DNA from: Cryptomeria japonica | Taxonomy: Eukaryota > Streptophyta > Pinopsida > Cupressales > Cupressaceae | Reading direction: 5' to 3' | Length of the DNA stretch: 64,000 bases | NCBI RefSeq assembly: GCF_030272615.1 | Contig: NC_081407.1 | Location: forward strand, 149,049,744-149,113,743 | Part shown: positions 11,562 through 21,830 of the stretch, one piece after another | How positions within the stretch are numbered: the stretch's first letter is position 1 | Layout of the letters: each line of letters opens with the position of its first letter | Program-made: the position numbers and the translations under genes | Notes under the pieces: generated by a model | What the model saw: only the letters and a program-made list of their open reading frames with translations | What the model was told of the DNA's origin: nothing | Databases searched by the model: none

Positions 11562-12733
11562 TTAGTTAATGGATGAAGATCCTACATTGGATTCAGGTGC
11601 AGATCTATTGTCTGCCTTGGATTCATCTTTTCTGACCTACATCTTCTCATTCTTATCTCTGATCTCCTCTACCTTTTCCTTGCCTTTATCATCAGTTTTG
11701 TTCTTGTCTACCAGAGCACTCTTGTTCACATTTTTGCTTCTGCAATATTTTGCAATGTGACTATGTTTGTTGCATGTACAACAAACAACATTTTTCTACA
11801 TAGGTCTGAAGTTCATTTGATTTGGTCTTATCCTGCACTGGTTACATATATGCCCAAACATACCTCAAGCATAACATCACTTATTTTGAAAATTATTCAT
11901 ATTGATCTGCACATATTTGACTTGTGACCAAAATTATTACATATGAAACACTGACCGGTAAAGGTATGACCATTGTTCACATTATTCATTCCATTACTCA
12001 TCCTACTTCTACATTGATTTGCCATATGACCAAATTTATTGCAAGAAAAACATCTACCATTGAATTTATGAGCATTAGGTTGTCTTACCAGAGTATTCTT
12101 GCTCTTCTTATGATTAGGTTTTGCATTGCCTTGTCCAGATCCAGAGGATTCACCTTTCTCAAATCCAAGTCCTTGAATGTCCATTTCATGTCTTTGACTT
12201 TCCAGCATCTAATCAAGCCTTGCTGAGCTAGCATTGAACTTTTCTTTGTATTCATTTACAGTAGCAAGTTCACATCTAAGGGCAACAATCTATCTCTCAA
12301 GTTATTGACCATTATTCCTTGATTGTGTTAACTCAAGCTTCAATTGATCATTCTCATAGGTAAGCCTGAAACATTCATCTACTTTGTCCTTCAATGATTG
12401 AGTCAAATCCTCTTCATTCTTCTTCCGGTCTTCAATCTCCTTAGTCAGCTTCATCATAATGGATTGCATCTCATTCTTCAATGCAACATTCTCTCTAGCA
12501 AGTTTGTCACACTCATCAGCTTTGTCCTGACTCTCCATGCATTGATCTTCTTTCTCCTTCAACTTGTCCATCAACTCTTTCCTCTTGTCTCTAGAAGTGT
12601 TGACTTGATCTTTCAAATAATTAATAAAGTCTTCAGCTGCATTCAGGTTTCTCTTCAAGGAACTGATCTCATTTATTACTGTATCAAGATCCTCAAATGC
12701 CACACAAAGATGTATTTGAAAACTGAAATCCAT
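11562..12733 (-). pseudogene. element A ORF1: Gag-like coiled coil with CCHC zinc knuckles
   Basis: Read from 12733 to the stop at 11564-11562. The N-terminal two thirds is a Lys/Glu-rich coiled coil (12733-12302, with EIEDRKKNEEDL). Four zinc knuckles follow: CFSCNKFGHMANQC and CFICNNFGHKSNMC intact, then CYA-GMFGHICNQC with a stop and CCTCNKHSHIAKYC. The C-terminus ends SSSIN, matching SSSN in B and C. CCHC knuckles with this spacing are the nucleic-acid-binding part of retrotransposon Gag. Several in-frame stops; pseudogene. Confidence 0.8.
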
Positions 12734-12787
12734 TTATTCAATTTCTAGGACCTTCCTCAAGCGGTTAGGCTTCCTCAGAAGAGCTAG

Positions 12788-12799
12788 GCTTTGATACCA
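12788..12799 (-). other. element A primer-binding site (initiator tRNA-Met type)
   Basis: On the minus strand TGGTATCAAAGC follows the 5' LTR after two bases. It differs by one base from TGGTATCAGAGC, the classical plant initiator-Met complement. Confidence 0.85.
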
Positions 12800-12801
12800 A
12801 T

Positions 12802-13732
12802 TGTTGGAATCAAGTAACACTGAGAGGCAGGGGTGAATCAATGCTGTACTAGTTATTAAATTTTCTGACTTAACCTTAAACCACCTGAAGCATAAGCATG
12901 AAACTGAAATGCAGAAACACAAAACAATCAACCACAAAATCATAACACCAAGATTTTTACATGGAAACCCAAATGGGAAAAACCACGGTGGGATTTGGAC
13001 CCACAATATTATTCTACTATGGCTAGTAGCAAAATAATATTACATGAAGGGGAATGCACAAGCATTCAGACACACTACCTAGAGCTTACACCTCAATTAC
13101 AATAAGGGATACAACCTTGGAAGGCTCACTGCCTTACATATCAATTACTATGATTGAAATCCAAAATAGCATCTAGCAATGCCTAGATGAGTTTTGGTTA
13201 AGTGCAAAACTTTGACTATACCATCTCTGCTACTCTTCTTTGTTTATTGTCTCAGTTAGCTACCAGATCAATAATGTGCACGTGAAACTGTGCCAAAAGG
13301 GATTCTCAATCACTACCCACTCATATTACCTCATACCATACACCAAAAAGATCTTCTGCACTGGTCTTATGTATCTGCAATCACAAAATAGACAATTATC
13401 AAGTCATCCTGTAGTGTAATGTGTAGAATTGAGTCAGCTTAATCGGATCACCAAAAAAAAGTGGATCACCAAAAAGATGATAAAATAATGTCTCTATGTC
13501 GACCCTATCATCCCATGCACGATTCATAACACCACAATCATCGGGAAGCTTCCAGACCAAAATTGCTCTACTCAACATGAAATACTGGTTAACTAGTTAC
13601 TGGTTCACATCCACTTCCAATTATCAAGATCTATAGCTACCATATAGAATTCCATGAAGAGTTGCTATCAACGACAACTCTAAACTATTATCCATGCACC
13701 AAAATTCACCGGATGAGTGTCAATTGCCAACA
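12802..13732 (-). repeat. element A 5' LTR
   Basis: 931 bp. In minus orientation TGTTGGCAATTG at 13732 to CTTGATTCCAACA at 12802, so TG and CA ends are intact with a TGTTGG/CCAACA inverted terminus. It holds the TTTTTCCCATTTGGGTTTCC block common to SIRE-type LTRs. Confidence 0.88.
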
Positions 13733-13780
13733 TGGTCCAGCAGGGTAAAATTCATATAAGGTATGCCTTCGGTGTAATAA

Positions 13781-13902
13781 TTAAATACAAAAAAAATAAA
13801 AATTTAAATCTAGATTTAAAAAAATAAATCTAAATTAAAAAGCAACTTTATATTTATTTTTTTAAATCTAGATTTAAAATTTTTATTTTTTTTGTATTTA
13901 AT
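13781..13902. repeat. near-perfect AT hairpin, arms about 49 nt
   Basis: TTAAATACAAAAAAAATAAA at 13781 is matched by its reverse complement ending at 13902. Both arms carry AAATCTAGATTT, and a loop of about 22 nt separates them. One or two differences between arms. No target-site duplication was identified, so it may be a very short foldback element or a palindrome of another repeat. Confidence 0.7.
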
Positions 13903-13909
13903 AAATAAT

Positions 13910-14062
13910 AATGGAAAGTTTCTTTTTAATTTAGATTTTAGTCTTTAATTTTTTAAAAAATTATCCAGTGTCTAGTCATAATAAATAACAATAATAGAAA
14001 GTTTCTTTTTAATTTAGATTTTAGTCTTTAACTTATTTTTAAATTATTGATTGTCTAGTCAT
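13910..14062 (+). repeat. about 80-bp tandem duplication
   Basis: The segment with GGAAAGTTTCTTTTTAATTT, then TAGATTTTAGTCTTTAA and ending GTCTAGTCAT, occurs twice in a row (units starting near 13910 and 13992). Confidence 0.7.
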
Positions 14063-14121
14063 TAAAATTACATGGATAAAAAAGTTGGGTGGGTGCCATT
14101 GTAGTGTTACACCTCTCAGCG

Positions 14122-14521
14122 TAATAATATATTGTAAAGGTGTACATTTTATATTATTATATTTTATTTATTTATTTTTCTTTGTGTAAATATTATAAAT
14201 ATATGTTCAAAATCTTTAATTCAATTCATTTGATGGTTTAGTCAACTTTTAACTTGAAATTCATCAACCAACTACAAATCTATCTCCTAATGGTTTAAAT
14301 TAATCACATCATGTAACATTTCCTTACCAAAAAGTATACCTAATGTGCCTATGTTCCTTTCACTAGACCATACTATGACTAGTTTTACTCTATTTCAACA
14401 CTCAAAATCTCTCTTTGAGCCCATTCTTTCAAAATATACTCATTAGCTCATCCACTCAATCTTAAAAGGTTCAAGTTAAATGACTACTAAATTATGTCGT
14501 AAACATCTCCTAGGTCATTAT
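14122..14521 (+). repeat. 400-bp dispersed repeat, copy 2
   Basis: Second copy of 1195-1592, same orientation. It ends where the foldback element at 14527 begins, while copy 1 continues into different sequence after the same point. Confidence 0.75.
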
Positions 14522-14526
14522 TGATA

Positions 14527-14708
14527 TCAATTTGTGGGTGAGTGCATGGAAATGGAATACAAAAAGGAGGTCAAAAGTGGCAACTTGATTTCTTTTGAAA
14601 TCATCTCAAACTTATTTTGATGAGCGCATGCATTTTTAATGATTTCAAAAGAAAACAAGTTGCCACTTTTTCACCCTCTTATTTTTCATACACTCAAAAT
14701 TTAAAAAG
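14527..14708. mobile_element. foldback MITE-like element
   Basis: An inner inverted repeat of about 32 bp (AAAGTGGCAACTTG with TTTCTTTTGAAATCAT at 14574, and its reverse complement ending near 14670) surrounds a loop with TTTTGATGAGCGCATGC. Weaker pairing extends outwards to about 14527 and 14708. No coding capacity. The target-site duplication is unclear, so the superfamily is unassigned. Confidence 0.6.
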
Positions 14709-16265
14709 ACAATAAGAACAAGAATTGTAGTACTTTGAATATACTTTTTAAACTATTGAATTTTTTGAAAATATAATTAAGATTAAAAGGGTGAAATATG
14801 CAATTAAAATATTTCCATGTTTTCCTACTATATAGTTGCAATGGTGGGAATTAGGGTTTCCACCATTGAATGTAGTAAAAACCACTAATTTTGATTAAGG
14901 ACCATTACATTAGAGAAAGATATGAATTTCATAGATCTAAATCTAGTAGATCTATATTCTGATCAAATTACAGGGGTGTTGAATGTGCCTCTTTTTTTCC
15001 TTGATTTGAATTGAATTATTGAATTTGTTGAAATTAGGGTAAAAGTGTTGGAAACTGTGCGAGGGCTTCACTTAGAGAACCTGGGTTATATCACATGTGT
15101 TCATGTCATACTAAAGAATCCCCCTATTTTAAAAAAATATTTCCCTAAATTCCTTTTCTTCCACCCCCTCCCGACACACATCCTGAATTAAAAGCTCCCC
15201 TATTTGCACAAAATATTGTATTTTTTTATAGCCCGAATTAAAACCCCCCCTAATTTCACCGATGGGCAATATATTGCACCCTCATATTTGGGATATTAAA
15301 CCCCCCAATATGAACACACATGATATGATATTACCTATTTAGTGAAGCCCCCATGTTGGAAACAAAGGTAAAAATGTGAGAACAGTGAGCTATAGACGTC
15401 AGATTGAGCCACGAACCTGGATCTGAGCAATATAAGTGGATTCAAACCTAGTCTCGAAAGATCCCCTAAAATGTCGGGACCGTTTCACTGCCCTAGCCCT
15501 CCAAAATTTTTGCACTCCAAAGAGGGATTTATTCATCGATGTAAATAATTCTTATCCTGAAGATCACAGTTTCATACGTGCTTCCTACACATAGAGAAAA
15601 GGGGAAATAGGTTGGGAATAGGAGTTTGCCTAAGTTAAACCTTGGTTTAGGAATTAACCTTGAATGAAATGTTGCAAAGACTGAAGGAAATGATGGAAAG
15701 ATATACCTCATAGCTGCAATGACTGATAATGATGCTTTGCTTCTTGAATGTGATCACATATGTTGTATGAAATGACATGGACATGACAAAACCCTAATCA
15801 CACACATGCTTGCATATGAATGTTGTAATGTTTCTCCACAATGGATGAATGAAGAATATGCAGCCTTGAAGATCTCTAGAAGTACTCGATGATGAATGCT
15901 TCAATGCTTGAAAGATAGATTGCTTGAAAATGGGTGCCTTATGATTCTCCTATTATCTTTTGTTATGATCAAATGAGAGGTATGGACCTCCTTATATACT
16001 TTCCCATCGAAAAACACCTTAATTTTTTGACATTGGCTGACATGGAGATCATATTCTTGTCAACTTAATGTGACCTTTAGGAGGGACCAAATTAATGTCC
16101 TATTTGAGAGGACCATGGTGCCACACCTTGGTCCTACCCCATTTTAGGGCCAAATTTGCATGATATGGGTAGAATTAGGTCCTAGTTCGACTTTGGGACA
16201 CAAACACTAAGATGAGGGCCCAAATGTGAACCAAATTGTAAGGGAGTACAATTTAGGATGCTACA
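14709..16265 (-). repeat. probable LTR (gypsy-type), minus orientation, possibly solo
   Basis: On the minus strand the segment opens TGTAGCATCCTAAATTGTA at 16265, a familiar plant Ty3/gypsy LTR start. A TATATAAGG box follows at about 16003-15995, then U5-like sequence. No polyprotein lies beside it. The 3' limit is not resolved; 14709 is only the end of the neighbouring element. It contains the MITE at 15056-15353. Confidence 0.4.
15056..15353. mobile_element. Mutator-type MITE with perfect 10-bp TSD
   Basis: A 298-bp non-coding element flanked on both sides by TGTTGGAAAC (15046-15055 and 15354-15363, ten of ten). Termini are imperfect inverted repeats: left TGTGCGAGGGCTTCACT, right end reverse complement TGGGGGCTTCACT, with weaker pairing through CACATGTGTTC. 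A 9-10-bp duplication with long inverted ends is the hallmark of Mutator-like elements. Inserted in the probable LTR at 14709-16265. Confidence 0.8.
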
Positions 16266-16396
16266 ATAACATAGTTTCTAATGTGCAACCCTCTCTCTTT
16301 GTTGCATTTAGTATTTTTTTAAATTCATTGGTAAAAACAATTGTTAAGATTGAGTAATAAGTTGGTTTTTATATTAGCAAGAAGAAAAACAAGGGT

Positions 16397-17340
16397 GTTG
16401 GCCCTTACACTAATAGCCCATAGACAACATTAACAATAGCAACACATTAGCACAAGAAACAATAGCTCTAAAGTACTGGTGCAGTCACGGTTAGGAGGGA
16501 CCTCAATGAAATCTATCTGGACCATGCAACATGAGTAAACACAATGAAAGAAAGACAAGATGATGGAGGCAATGCAAAACTAAATGAATTAGGTCATGAA
16601 AACTGATTACATATGGCCGGTAACATTCAGGCTACAAGATTCGGCTCACTGGCCTGCTACATACATGCTCAATTACAGAATTGGTCAACTCCGGACCTCT
16701 GAAGATATATCTTCTATATTCTCTCTAATAAATTATGATGCTTAATTACATTGATTTATATGCTCAAGAGAGATCCACGTCGGCCCAAGAAGAATAAAAT
16801 TCCGAAGAACAAGATCAAACATGTAAAAGCACCAGGTCAACCTCTGCCAATCAAAATCCTCCGAAAAATCCAAAGGAAGAAGTGTGCATAAGAGGGAAGG
16901 TTGGCCACATGCTAAGGAACATAGGAATCAACAAACTAAATCTCTACAAGCTATGGAAAGGGTCCGCAAGATTCGCCAATAGCAAATAGATCCAAGCGGC
17001 TTCGGTGTTCTAAGCCACAAAATTGTCTCGAAATTTGGAAGTGATAACTTTCTAGAAAAAGATTCAAACGTTCCGCGGTTCAAAAATAAGGAAGATAATA
17101 ATGATTACAAGAAAAATCTAGCTCCACAAGATCTAGTGAGCAAATGCAAGAAAATACAAAAGAAATGTTGAAACTACAAAACAAAAAATAAACTAAAAAG
17201 AAATGTTTTTGGTTGATGCAAGATTAGAGTCTTGATAATAGTTATAAAACCGTAATAAATAATGAACTAGAGTTTTAGAAATAACAGGAGGTAAACCAAA
17301 AAATTAACAAAAACTAGTCTAGAGCTTATTAACTTGCTTG
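16397..17340 (-). repeat. LTR-like or 3' untranslated sequence of a retroelement
   Basis: Starts TGTTGGCCCTTACAC at 16397 on the plus strand, which on the minus strand would be an LTR end (GGCCAACA). It contains short blocks reminiscent of other LTRs in the window (GGCTCACTGGCCTGCTAC). It lies directly downstream of the minus-strand ORF at 17345-18830 and could be that element's 3' region. No second LTR copy was found. Confidence 0.25.
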
Positions 17341-17344
17341 AGCA

Positions 17345-18830
17345 CATTGCTCTAGTCTTTGGTAAGGAACTTAAATAGTTTCTTATACTTCCCTTCATTG
17401 TTTGCATCCTTTCCAAGCACCTTCCTCTGCATCGGGCACAAAGAGGTGGTTGAACTATGCATCAGTTGCAAACTGAACCTAGAGATGCTACCCATATTTT
17501 GTTCTAACTCTATCACCTTGTTCTTTAAAGTATCTAACTTCGTCACCGCAGACTTGCTTGAAGCACATTTTTTCTCATCCACTTCTTTAATCTCCTCTTT
17601 ATCCGATATCCTAAGTGATATCTAGGGTTGCAGTCCTCTGGCTCTGGTCTGAACCTTCATTCGTCAATTTATCTTAACTGCTCACTTTCCAAGTACCATC
17701 CTTTGTCTCCTCAGCTTCCTCTACATCCTTATTTTCAGCAGAGTCATCCTCATCAAAGTCTTCATACTCAACCAAATTCTTCTTCACAACACTTGTCGAT
17801 GGGTGTTCGACCAATCTATTGGAATGCCTACAACTGACACTAAGGATCCTACTAACATTCTCCCCAATTTCCGCATCTCCCTCACTATCCGCCTCAATTC
17901 TCTATTTTTTAGCAGGGGATGAGAACCCCTAAGTTTTCCTTTTCTTCTCAACCTTAGAAGAGGTGGCTTGCATGCAGAGCAGCTATAGGCCAAGATTAGG
18001 GGTCACTAGAGAGCCAAGACAAGAGGGGTTATTAATAAACTGAGGCAATTTAAGGCATTTATTTCTACCACCACCCAAGGAATCAAGAATAGTAGTGGTA
18101 GGGGGGAAGCAAAGTGAGGGGCTTCATGCTCAAGGGATAACAATTGCCTAGGAGGGCTAAGTGTAGGTGAAACTAGTACATATGAAAGATCAATCCTTTA
18201 GTAGAGAGGTCAGTAGCAACAATAATATCACCATCTGTCACTTCAAATGAAACTCCACCAACGGAAACTTTCTTGTTATTCCAAGATTTAGTAAACTAAA
18301 TTGATAGGTTTTTATCATACCTAATAATTCCTTGTAGAAATTCAACTACCTCACCCTCGGTGCAAACATGCCATACAACAGGGTCGCTCTTAAATTTTGA
18401 ATGCACACTAGGCCCGATTCAAACTCTATCCCCACCCATGGATAACATAGCAAAAAAAAGATAGAGACATACACCAAACTTAACACTTTTCTGGAGAAAA
18501 TGAGTTGCTAGCCATGAATTCAAAGGGATCACCTTTAAAAAAGGAGAAGCAAAATAACAATAATTTAAACTCTACCCCCATAAATTTTGATCATGCAATC
18601 CAATTTTAAAAGTACCAGATGATAGATTTTGGCGATGTTTTTTGGCCTTCTTGCCACCACCCCAAGAGAAAAGAACAAAAAAATAATTATCTCACAAGGC
18701 TTCATGAGCATTAACTCTGCATGAAAAATAATAGCCTTTAGTTATCATGAAGTCATCTTTGGAAAGAGACACATAAGCCTACCATGCATGGGGGAGCCAA
18801 CACATCAACTTGAAAATGCAATATACCTAA
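17345..18830 (-). pseudogene. long non-pol retroelement ORF, broken
   Basis: Minus-strand pieces form a protein-like series. A globular part at about 18710-18190 includes SWGGGKKAKKH, then FKSDPVVWHVCTEGEVVEFL and WNNKKVSVGGVSFEVTDGDI. An acidic stretch follows near 17790-17660 (EYEDFDEDDSAENKDVEEA). A coiled-coil-like C-terminus (17582-17352, TKLDTLKNKVIELEQNMG) completes it. Stops and frameshifts separate them. The layout (globular, charged, coiled coil) parallels ORF2 of elements A-C and the ORF of element D. Function unknown; it could also be a long C-terminal extension of the LINE just upstream. Confidence 0.4.
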
Positions 18831-19337
18831 TAGAACATGACATCCTCCCCTCTATCCCCTAAATCCCAAGTCCATTTCATTTGTGGGCCCCAATTATAGT
18901 CCCCTGTGACCTTTTGCATCGAAATCCTTGTCAACAAGAGCTAGCTCTGCCACCAAGACAAGAGCCAATGGTAGGCCACACCCCACACACTACGCCCACT
19001 CGTCATCATGGCCCACGAGACTTGCGTCCAAAGAAGAAACATTTTGAAAGATAGGCCATGGGTCCCACCCCCTCATCCACCTTGGCAACCCCATCAACAA
19101 AATTCTCACCAATGCCAACAAGGCACAACCCATTTCCAAGAGTCATGCCTCACCACCATGGTAGTCATTACACCCATTTGAAAAACATGGTAGTAAAAAT
19201 CCCCATACTGCCAAAGAGATTCAAATTTAAATCTAGAAAACCCCTCCTCAATAATAGAATAATCAGACCAAGGAGGATCACACACAACCAAATACACCAA
19301 TAACTAATAATTTAAAACAAAGGTTTCCCACTCTCCT
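18831..19337 (-). other. LINE 3' region after the RNase H stop
   Basis: Downstream on the minus strand of the LINE frame that stops at 19338. One further open piece (19300-19106) has no recognised domain. No poly-A tail was seen, so where the LINE ends is unknown. Confidence 0.4.
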
Positions 19338-19566
19338 CTAGAGGAGTGCTTGAATATTATCCAACATGAAGCTCCCCTTCCTCCAACATCTAAGGCCATC
19401 TAAACCCATACCAAGTGTCGCCAAAGTGTCAACCACTTTGTTACCCTCTTTGAAAGTATGGTTAAGGCATAAGTATCTAGACCTAGCAACAACTTTTGAA
19501 TGTCCCTTATTATACCATCTATCAACCAACCATCTCTACTATTGCTATTAATTGTGTCAATAATAA
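19338..19566 (-). pseudogene. L1-like LINE ORF2, C-terminal half of RNase H
   Basis: Minus strand from the E1 junction: IIDTINSNSRDGWLIDGIIR, then after a frameshift HTFKEGNKVVDTLATLGMG, the usual end of RNase H in plant L1-like LINEs (family pattern H-F-REGN-ADALA), and a stop at 19338. It continues, across the 40.9-kb E1 insertion, the ORF that ends at 60497 on the right side. Confidence 0.88.
19562..19566. repeat. E1 target-site duplication, left copy
   Basis: ATAAG directly before the TG of the 5' LTR; identical to 60492-60496. Five bp is the usual LTR-element duplication. Confidence 0.9.
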
Positions 19567-20984
19567 GTGTAGACACACAAATCAGTCCACTTAATTAAAT
19601 GAATATTTAGTATTTATTTGATTAGTTAAACCATCAATCAACAATTAATTAAATTAATATTTAATTAATTCATCTTAAATCTCTTCTTCTATTAATTAAA
19701 TAAATTATTCAATTTACTTAAATTAATTCATTAAACCATACTCTAACAATTAATTAAATGAATAAAGCATATTTGTTTAAATTAACCCCTTTCTTCATTT
19801 AAATATTTATTTAAACCTCTAAAACCCTCCCACTTGCATTCTCCTACAAATGCAAGTTGCACCAATAAATAGATTTTATTTTTAAATAAAATCCTATTTT
19901 CTCTCACCCACCAAACCCACTTGCCTCCTAAACCCCTTCTAGATTCTTCTAATCCATTTCAATTTAGCCTAATTCATCTCCTAATAATTGTCACATTCCT
20001 AAGCAAAGAGAAGTCACTTCTCAAAACCTCTAAAGTCTTTGAAATGCATCAAAGGCTTTTATTCTTCAACAAGTTAACCACCAAAGTCTTCCAAACCATT
20101 TATGGTTCTTACATAACCATTAATGGTTAACTCAACTTACCCATATGGTTAGAGGCTTTCCCTCTAACTCAACCCTCATTTAACTCAAGGATCTCTTCAA
20201 GCATTCATTGCTTTGACCATGGTTATCCCCATTAATTCTTGCACAAGAGTTTATCCCTTGGATAAAAGCATTACCCTTGGATAAAAGCTTTATTCACTAA
20301 CTCAAGCCTAACCAAACCCTCCTAGGGTTATCTTCATGTCATCTCAAACATTTAATGCTTCTTCCCTCTCCTCTCAATCTATCTCATGTTGACACTTGCC
20401 ATCATGGGATTGGGTTGAAAGCCATCACATGGATTGATTAACTTTCAATCCCGCCCCTTGTTAAGATTATTCAATCTTGACCATCTATTGCCCTATTTCC
20501 CCTATAAATAGAGCTCTCATTCTTCATTTTTTAGGATAAAGTCTTGTGTGCATCAAACTTATAGTCATTTTGGAGAGCACTAGAAAGCATTTTGCATTGT
20601 TATTATACTAAGATTCACATAGACTAATTAGGAGGTTTCTCATAGTAAATCATTTACACTTGCATAAGCATTTGTTTTCATTTTTACAACCATCTTGAAA
20701 CTTCATATGACATCCATGGATAGTGCTAAAAGCTTAGAGCTACACTTATGTGGGACTTGGAGAGGAGAGGAACAAGGGAGAAACATCTATGAGCATCCTT
20801 GGGAGCATCTTGGGGGGTTTTCTTTCCCTTTTTCGTTTATGTATGCTCTTTATTGTGTGCTTTATATCTCTCTTGATATGCATCTTAAAGTTTTTAAGTT
20901 CATTTGTATTTAGTTTTGGTTGTAACTAATCTACTAACGTTTGAACTTGTGTTTTGTGCCTTGTGCCCCTTTTGCCTTGCATCA
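19567..20984 (+). repeat. E1 5' LTR
   Basis: 1,418 bp, TGTAGACACAC to CCTTGCATCA, closely matching 59079-60491 with a few percent differences by eye. The U3 part is rich in AATTAAAT repeats. Confidence 0.92.
20502..20510 (+). promoter_or_regulatory. E1 LTR TATA box
   Basis: CTATAAATA, about 935 bp into the LTR and conserved in the 3' LTR at 60008-60016. Best candidate for the element's transcription start, expected some 30 bp downstream. Confidence 0.6.
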
Positions 20985-20986
20985 TT

Positions 20987-21004
20987 TGGTGAACCTGACA
21001 TGAA
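20987..21004 (+). other. E1 primer-binding site
   Basis: TGGTGAACCTGACATGAA starts two bases after the LTR end, the normal position. I do not assign the tRNA with confidence; it is not the initiator-Met type used by elements A-C. Confidence 0.55.
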
Positions 21005-21089
21005 TCGAACACGCAACCTTTTGATTGTTTGGTTCTTAACTTTTTTAAAAATTTCCAGAATTTTCACGCATGGGTTACTCTTCAGCACT

Positions 21090-21345
21090 TTTCTTCCACA
21101 TCATGGTGCTTTTGTTGCGTGCAGAGGCACTTTTGTCCCGAATTGATGCCTCTGATTTATTTAAGTAAAAGCACTTTTGTTCTATATTAGCACTTTTAGG
21201 TGTTTAGTATAGGACTTTTGGAATATATTAGTGCTTTTTCTCTCTGTTATAATGCTTTTAGTTTGTTTTGGCGCTTCTGTGATTTGTTATAGTGCTTTTG
21301 AATTTTGTTAGCGCTTCTGTATTCTAGCAGATTAGCACTTTTGTA
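21090..21345 (+). repeat. degenerate GCACTTTTG array in E1 leader
   Basis: A decamer like AGCACTTTTG recurs about ten times with variable spacing (TGCTTTTGTT, GGCACTTTTGT, AGCACTTTTAG, GCGCTTCTGT). Confidence 0.6.
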
Positions 21346-21510
21346 ACAGACATAGAGCTGAATATTGTAAGAAAAATAAAAAATTTACGCTGGTCAAGCC
21401 CACCATCTTAGCTAACATTTTGAGTGATTTTTTTTTGTAGGTTTAACAATTTGTTGTAGGTTTTTGAGGAGTTAAATTAGAAACACTTTTTATAGTCTTT
21501 GAGTTTAAAA

Positions 21511-21825
21511 TTAATCTTTCATTTTTTTCAGAACAAAACGATTAAAATGAACCTCATAGTCTTTTTGGTGCAACTAAAATAAACTTCACTTTTACTTTGG
21601 TGCTTAAAACAAACTTAATCTTTCATGTTTTTCAAAACAAAAGGATTAAAATGAAACTCATAGTCTTTTTGGTGCAACTAAAATAAATCTCACTTTCACT
21701 TTTGGTGCTTAAAACAAACTCCATCTTTCTTGTTTTCAGGCAAAGGGATTAAAAATCAACTTCATTTCTTTTGGTGCACTTAAAATCCACTTCATTTTTC
21801 AGTTTGGTGCATAAAAAGAACCTCA
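21511..21825 (+). repeat. three tandem units of about 105 bp in E1 leader
   Basis: Units start near 21511, 21615 and 21721. Each holds AATCTTTC...TTTTCAGAACAAA-like sequence, GATTAAAATGAAC, and CTTTTTGGTGCAACTAAAAT. The third is more diverged. Tandem repeats in untranslated regions are known for Tat-group elements. Confidence 0.75.
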
Positions 21826-21830
21826 CATCA

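Larger units (their letters stand above)
6730..13732 (-). mobile_element. element A: complete non-autonomous LTR retrotransposon
   Basis: Two direct repeats of about 0.94 kb (6730-7670 and 12802-13732) enclose 5.1 kb. In minus orientation the order is 5' LTR, initiator-Met primer site, ORF1 (coiled coil plus zinc knuckles), ORF2 (unknown), polypurine tract, 3' LTR. No protease, integrase, RT or RNase H signature is seen in any frame. LTR style (TGTTGGC start, CCCCTCTCAGTG-type U5, TTTTTCCCATTTGGG block) matches plant Ty1/copia SIRE/Maximus LTRs. The left edge is worn and no target-site duplication was found. Related elements B and C lie at 33530-39994 and 46648-53767. Confidence 0.85.
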
